Source: Infirmifilum sp. NZ (GTDB lineage: Archaea > Thermoproteota > Thermoprotei > Thermofilales > Thermofilaceae). Taken from it: 64,000 nucleotides of DNA. The DNA lies in NCBI RefSeq assembly GCF_022693705.1, contig NZ_CP094288.1:822443-886442 (forward strand). Direction: 5' to 3'. Below, piece by piece: positions 60,777 through 64,000 of the stretch. Below the pieces are notes generated by a model. That model did no database searches. It saw only the letters and a list, made by a program, of their open reading frames with translations, and was not told the origin of the DNA. The first letter of the stretch is position 1, and each line of letters starts with the position of its first letter. Both the position numbers and the translations under genes were made by a program.

Positions 60777-61352
60777 TTAATACACCGGGAGAAGCTGGAA
60801 TTCGGCCAGATCAGTGTATACGGGACCTCTCGGGGTGAGGACACTTTTGATCAGGTAGAACTTTGTCACATCCTGCTCGCCGAAAAACATAGATGAGTTC
60901 TTTTCGATTATTTTTCGAACCTCACCGCCTAGTGGTGCCTTAACTCTAGCTATTGTAAGGTGTGGCTGGAAGTCCTCCCTCTCAAGCTTAACGCCGGCAG
61001 CGGTAACGGCTTTATAAACTTCTTGAGCAAGCCTTGAGAGCTCTTCTGACCCTCTCCCTACTCCGATCCAGATGACCCTCGGATTCTTGGGGTTTGGGAA
61101 AGCCCCCACGCCTTGGAGCTCCATCGAGAAAGAGCTTGCTTTAACCTCCCTAAGTTTACTCTCGATGCCTTGAACCTTTTCGCGAGGAATCTCTCCGATA
61201 AATTGTAGAGTTATGTGCAGGTTTTCCGTTTCAACAAACTTGGCTTTCAGCCCAGCTCTCTCCAGCTCCTCTTGAAAGCTCTTTACACGCGAGACTAGCT
61301 CGGGTCTGGTGATCTTTACGGCGACGAAGATCCTTAAAAACCGTTCAGCCAT
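60777..61352 (-). CDS. thpR: RNA 2',3'-cyclic phosphodiesterase ThpR (LigT)
   Basis: 2H phosphoesterase acting on RNA ends, formerly called 2'-5' RNA ligase. 191 residues, normal. Both HxTx motifs are present: HITLQFIGE (about 46-54) and HLTIARVKAP (about 132-141). Placed between the TFE-beta-like gene (8-bp overlap) and cca (4-bp gap), suggesting a tRNA-processing operon, e.g. relating to intron splicing ends or repair of tRNA 3' ends (inference). Confidence 0.9.
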   Translation of the reverse strand: MAERFLRIFVAVKITRPELVSRVKSFQEELERAGLKAKFVETENLHITLQFIGEIPREKVQGIESKLREVKASSFSMELQGVGAFPNPKNPRVIWIGVGRGSEELSRLAQEVYKAVTAAGVKLEREDFQPHLTIARVKAPLGGEVRKIIEKNSSMFFGEQDVTKFYLIKSVLTPRGPVYTDLAEFQLLPVY

Positions 61353-61758
61353 TAGTCAGCCACCTCCTGAGGATTGGGCACTCGAGGAAATCTACTTCAC
61401 CGCTCGCACACTTTGCCAGGTTTGGGCAGAAAAAGCAGGGAATTTCGTCGAGAAAGTCCGGTAGTGTAGTCTCCTTTTGAAGCAAGGTAGCAGGTCTGAT
61501 GACATACGTTTTCCTCCCACGTAGAACGACCTGCTCTCTCAGGATTAAGCCCTGCTCTTCGAGTTTTCGAACAATCTTGAGACCCTTCCTACTGTCCAAA
61601 CCCAGCTTCTTCCAAAGGTCTTTTTGAAGCACTCCCTTCTCTCCGGCCTCTCTCACGATCTCCAGAGTTTTTCTCTCCAATACTTCAAACTGCACCGACG
61701 ACTCTTCCATTTTTTCGATGTTCTCCTCGCTCAGTGAAATCTTTGACCTCGATGGCAT
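61345..61758 (-). CDS. TFE-beta / RPC34-like transcription factor with Fe-S cysteines
   Basis: 137 residues. A winged-helix domain at about 23-90 (LQKDLWKKLGLDSRKGLKIVRKLEEQGLI is the recognition part) is followed by a C-terminal four-Cys motif: Cys108, Cys111, Cys117 and Cys127 (CX2CX5CX9C). This matches archaeal TFE-beta, the homologue of the pol III subunit RPC39, which carries a 4Fe-4S cluster and partners TFE-alpha in open-complex formation. First gene of the operon thpR-cca-kinase; divergent from the GPN GTPase. Confidence 0.75.
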   Translation of the reverse strand: MPSRSKISLSEENIEKMEESSVQFEVLERKTLEIVREAGEKGVLQKDLWKKLGLDSRKGLKIVRKLEEQGLILREQVVLRGRKTYVIRPATLLQKETTLPDFLDEIPCFFCPNLAKCASGEVDFLECPILRRWLTNG

Positions 61759-61832
61759 TAATCAACTCGCCCTAATCACATAGGGCGAAAAACCTGAATT
61801 TATTACTTGCCCGTTTTTAAAGCTTGAAAAGC

Positions 61833-62615
61833 ATGCAGATGCTAGTCTTTATAATTGGACCTGCAGGATCCGGTAAATCCACCTTCACAGCCAGTTTTCG
61901 AGACTGGCTGCAAAGCCAAGGAGCGCCAGTCACAATCGTCAATTTAGACCCAGCGGTCGAAAATTTAGAGTACGTTCCGGACGTAGACATAAGGGAACAT
62001 GTTTTCGTGCGGGAAGTTTTAGAGGAGTATGGACTTGGTCCCAACGGAGCTATTATCGCCGCGGTCGATATGTCTATAGAGCATCTTCCTTCACTGGACA
62101 GGAGCATAGACGATGCTCCGGAGGGCTACGTTCTCATAGACACGCCGGGTCAAATGGAGCTCTTCACATTCCGGCAAAGCGGTGGTATAATCATTAACTC
62201 CCTTTGTAAGCCTAGCCGGAGGTGCGCTTCGGTATTCATTTTAGACGCCTCCCTTTCTTCGGATCCTTACAACCTAGTATCTCAGATATTTCTCGCTGCT
62301 TCTGCATTCTACCGCTTAAGACTACCACTCGTAGTTCTGCTAAACAAGATGGACGTGCTTAGCGATGCCGATAGACAGAGAGTCTCCGAGTGGCTCTCGA
62401 ATCCGGAGATGCTTGAAGAGGAAATTTCCAGGATGCCCAGGGATTACGACGCGCACTTCTCAAGGAGCGTTACTCGCTTGCTCCTAGACTTCCTCGACAT
62501 TATTCCCGTAGTGATGGTTTCTGCGAAGAAAAGCCAAAACTTCGAAGAAGTTTACTTCCACCTACAGCAAATATACATGGGTGGTGAAGATTTCGAGTTA
62601 ACCGTTAGGGATTAG
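61833..62615 (+). CDS. GPN-loop GTPase
   Basis: About 260 residues. P-loop GPAGSGKST near residues 9-17, the family-defining GLGPNGA (GPN loop, about 69-75), DTPGQMELFTFR and NKMD (about 172-175). Eukaryotic homologues assist nuclear import and assembly of RNA polymerase; the archaeal enzyme is a homodimeric GTPase with less defined role. ATG at 61833 is chosen over TTG 61824; a TATA-like GAATTTATTA lies at 61796-61805. Ends in a 4-bp convergent overlap with the HUMPS-family gene. Confidence 0.92.
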   Translation: MQMLVFIIGPAGSGKSTFTASFRDWLQSQGAPVTIVNLDPAVENLEYVPDVDIREHVFVREVLEEYGLGPNGAIIAAVDMSIEHLPSLDRSIDDAPEGYVLIDTPGQMELFTFRQSGGIIINSLCKPSRRCASVFILDASLSSDPYNLVSQIFLAASAFYRLRLPLVVLLNKMDVLSDADRQRVSEWLSNPEMLEEEISRMPRDYDAHFSRSVTRLLLDFLDIIPVVMVSAKKSQNFEEVYFHLQQIYMGGEDFELTVRD

Positions 62616-63310
62616 TCAAAAAATTCAAGGATGCGCTCTAGTGAGGGGTTCGACGTAATGTATCTACCTACAACGTAGATATCAGCGTCGATTAATGCTC
62701 TGACTTCTCGCACGAGTTGCGGGGTTAAGCCTCCTGCAACGGCCACCTTAGAAGCCGGTAGAATCCCCCTAATGTACTCCACCACACCCACTATATCCTT
62801 GAAGAACTCCTCAGCCGACCTCCCCCTTTCTTCGTCAATGCCCCGGTGGAACTCGAACACAAGCTTATCCTCCGGGAAAGATAAGTTACGCACAAGCGAC
62901 GTAACTACATCGGCACGCGCTTTTAGGTCTGTGACACCTATAAAATCGACGACGACGCTCTTGCTACGCTCCATAGCGACTTCTAAAACGGACCTAATGG
63001 TGGATCTTGGAGCCATAGCGAGAACCGACACGCTGTCGGCAAAGAAGTCAAAGGCCAAAGAGGCCTCTAGCCTTCCCACGTCAGCTATTTTCAAGTCAGC
63101 CATCAAATGGGTGCCTGGAGATGAGAGCTTCAGCTTCGGGAGTATGGACAGCCCAAAAAGTTTAACAAGAGGGGTTCCTGCCTCGACTATTAGCCTCTCA
63201 CAGCTGAGAGCTCCACTACGGCAAGCACTGTTCACGGTGCTTGCAATTTTTAGAGCCTGAGCTTCGTCTGTAACGTCGATAGCGATTTGCAAGGAGTATG
63301 GTTTTGCCAT
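62612..63310 (-). CDS. HUMPS-family decarboxylase/synthase (3-hexulose-6-phosphate synthase-like)
   Basis: 232 residues with the TIM-barrel of the orotidine-5'-phosphate decarboxylase suprafamily. Diagnostic elements: QIAIDVTD at the first strand (about 8-15), the DxKxxD motif in MADLKIADVG (about 70-79), VVVDFIGV (about 119-126) and the phosphate-binding VAVAGGLTP near 189-197. This fits 3-hexulose-6-phosphate synthase, which in archaea supplies ribulose 5-phosphate for RpiA (13574). OMP decarboxylase or a related KGPDC-like activity is not excluded. Partner PHI domain is absent here. Confidence 0.7.
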   Translation of the reverse strand: MAKPYSLQIAIDVTDEAQALKIASTVNSACRSGALSCERLIVEAGTPLVKLFGLSILPKLKLSSPGTHLMADLKIADVGRLEASLAFDFFADSVSVLAMAPRSTIRSVLEVAMERSKSVVVDFIGVTDLKARADVVTSLVRNLSFPEDKLVFEFHRGIDEERGRSAEEFFKDIVGVVEYIRGILPASKVAVAGGLTPQLVREVRALIDADIYVVGRYITSNPSLERILEFFD

Positions 63311-63506
63311 ACAAAAGGAGTTGCCCCTACGCTGAAAAATTAACGTTGCGGCTTTTGAGTGCTGACTAGAAGTCAGATAAACAATTATGATATGATTGAA
63401 TCAGACAAGCACCGCTCCGGCACTCTCACAGCTTTGGGCCCACAATTCAGAGTTAGGTTCAGAGAGCTTGAGTGGAGACAGGAAAACTAGTAAGAATTTG
63501 AAGGCA
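63311..63506. other. Intergenic region
   Basis: 196 bp upstream of the HUMPS-family gene and downstream of the coiled-coil gene. No ORF, RNA or clear repeat recognised; an A/T-rich stretch around 63377-63396 is the only promoter-like part. Confidence 0.3.
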
Positions 63507-63965
63507 TCACTGCTCCTGTAAGTTGCGGTTCAGCATATTAAACTCGAAGAGGAGTTTAAACTCATCCAAGGATAGCGCTTCTCCTCTCTTGTACTTTTCG
63601 TAAGCCTCTAAGGCCTTTCCATAGAGCAGTTTCTTACGCTCCTCCAGGTGCTGTGAAAGCTCCTTAGCTTTCAGTAGCACTGAGACTCTCTCCAGCTCCT
63701 CGCGTACCGCTCTCTCTTCTTGGAGGAGCGTTAGAAGCTCCTGGTGGTAAGCGTTTGCTTTCTCCCTAATGCTGTCTCTCTCCTGGCGAAGGTTTTGAAT
63801 CTTCTGGAACAGCTCATCGCGCTGAGCTTTCAGCTTCTGCACCTCCTCCTTCACCTTCAGATACTCTGACACGATCTGTTTAAGCTGCTCGCTAACCTGC
63901 GCTATCTGCTCTTTCAGTTGAGGAATGCGTTGCCTAGTTTCCTCAATCTTTGCCCTAAGTTCATT
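63507..63965 (-). CDS. Coiled-coil protein of unknown function
   Basis: 152 residues from ATG 63965, which I read directly (an internal GTG at 63872 would give a 121-residue product). Nearly the whole chain is heptad-rich coiled coil: MKLRAKIEETRQRIPQLKEQ, through ELFQKIQNLRQERDSIREKANAYHQE, to a C-terminal helical head (about 120-152, YEKYKRGEALSLDEFKLLFEF). It resembles short archaeal coiled-coil proteins of the COG1340 type in overall character, but no firm family is claimed. An in-frame TAA lies four codons before the ATG, so the gene is complete in the window. Confidence 0.65.
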   Translation of the reverse strand, partial: NELRAKIEETRQRIPQLKEQIAQVSEQLKQIVSEYLKVKEEVQKLKAQRDELFQKIQNLRQERDSIREKANAYHQELLTLLQEERAVREELERVSVLLKAKELSQHLEERKKLLYGKALEAYEKYKRGEALSLDEFKLLFEFNMLNRNLQEQ

Positions 63966-64000
63966 GAGGTGTTTTACATTAACGTAAATGGATTCCAGGC

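Noticed and set aside
60773-60844. N-terminal extension of the CCA enzyme into thpR
   Set aside because: The extra 24 residues overlap a coding region on the same strand in another frame and precede the normal start at 60772.
1-64000. CRISPR arrays, rRNA genes, complete IS elements, replication origin
   Set aside because: No regularly spaced repeats, rRNA signatures, transposase genes with terminal repeats or Orc/Cdc6-associated ORB-like clusters were noticed by eye; a computational scan could still find short elements.

Overview
The window is a gene-dense chromosomal segment of a hyperthermophilic, anaerobic archaeon, most likely a Thermofilum-like member of the Thermoproteota. The evidence is a combination of archaeal or crenarchaeal genes: NurA/HerA, an A/V-type ATPase, ribosomal proteins S8e, S17e, S30e, L21e and L35Ae, SRP19, RNA polymerase subunits F and L and a probable Rpb8-like G, an Fe-S TFE-beta, Pus10, archaeosine TGT, GatD/GatE, a class I archaeal CCA enzyme, a GPN-loop GTPase and an aKMT-like methyltransferase. 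A true archaeal histone in this setting fits Thermofilales better than Sulfolobales. Class III (oxygen-sensitive) ribonucleotide reductase, HypF and ADP-forming acyl-CoA synthetase indicate anaerobic, hydrogenase-containing metabolism. The species assignment is inference, since no search could be run.

Layout. 0-7 kb: molybdopterin genes (moaC, a moaD-moaE fusion), an M20 peptidase, nurA-herA, PRPP synthetase and a VTT membrane protein. 7-20 kb: a large SF2 helicase, a gene-free stretch with hairpin potential, pyruvate kinase, a SPOUT-type methyltransferase, ribose-5-phosphate isomerase, protein disulfide oxidoreductase, ValRS, an ASCH protein, a UxaE-like epimerase and a striking small cysteine-ladder protein. 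20-31 kb: L35Ae, hypF, M28 peptidase, thiI, a half-size DMT transporter, a PPP phosphatase with a small four-Cys partner, nrdD and an acyl-CoA synthetase alpha subunit. 31-39 kb: an A-type ATPase locus in two convergent blocks (I-K on +, A-B-D-C on -), then a histone. 39-43 kb: S17e, an intron-containing tRNA-Leu, L21e, a pus10/DUF655/rpoF operon and tRNA-Asn. 43-49 kb: an accessory-looking envelope cluster (secreted beta-rich protein, M48 membrane protease, two-TM zinc-ribbon protein, transglutaminase-like protein). 49-57 kb: probable rpoG, tgtA, a PAC2 protein, S8e-SRP19, gatE/gatD and S30e. 57-64 kb: rpoL with a hidden RNase III-like gene behind it, an aKMT-like methyltransferase, an Lrp-family regulator with a palindromic operator over its promoter, a kinase-cca-thpR-TFE-beta operon, GPN GTPase, a HUMPS-family decarboxylase and a coiled-coil protein.

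Most of the segment is translation, transcription and core-metabolism machinery in short, overlapping operons. Many genes have an A/T-rich TATA-like box about 26 bp before the start codon and little or no leader. I see no CRISPR array, no complete insertion sequence, no rRNA and no prophage. The least explained parts are the Cys-ladder protein (19877-20110), the CTG-start RNase III-like gene that conventional ORF calling misses (56712-57068), the possible structured element at 10468-10541, the envelope cluster, and the enlarged ATPase subunit I.
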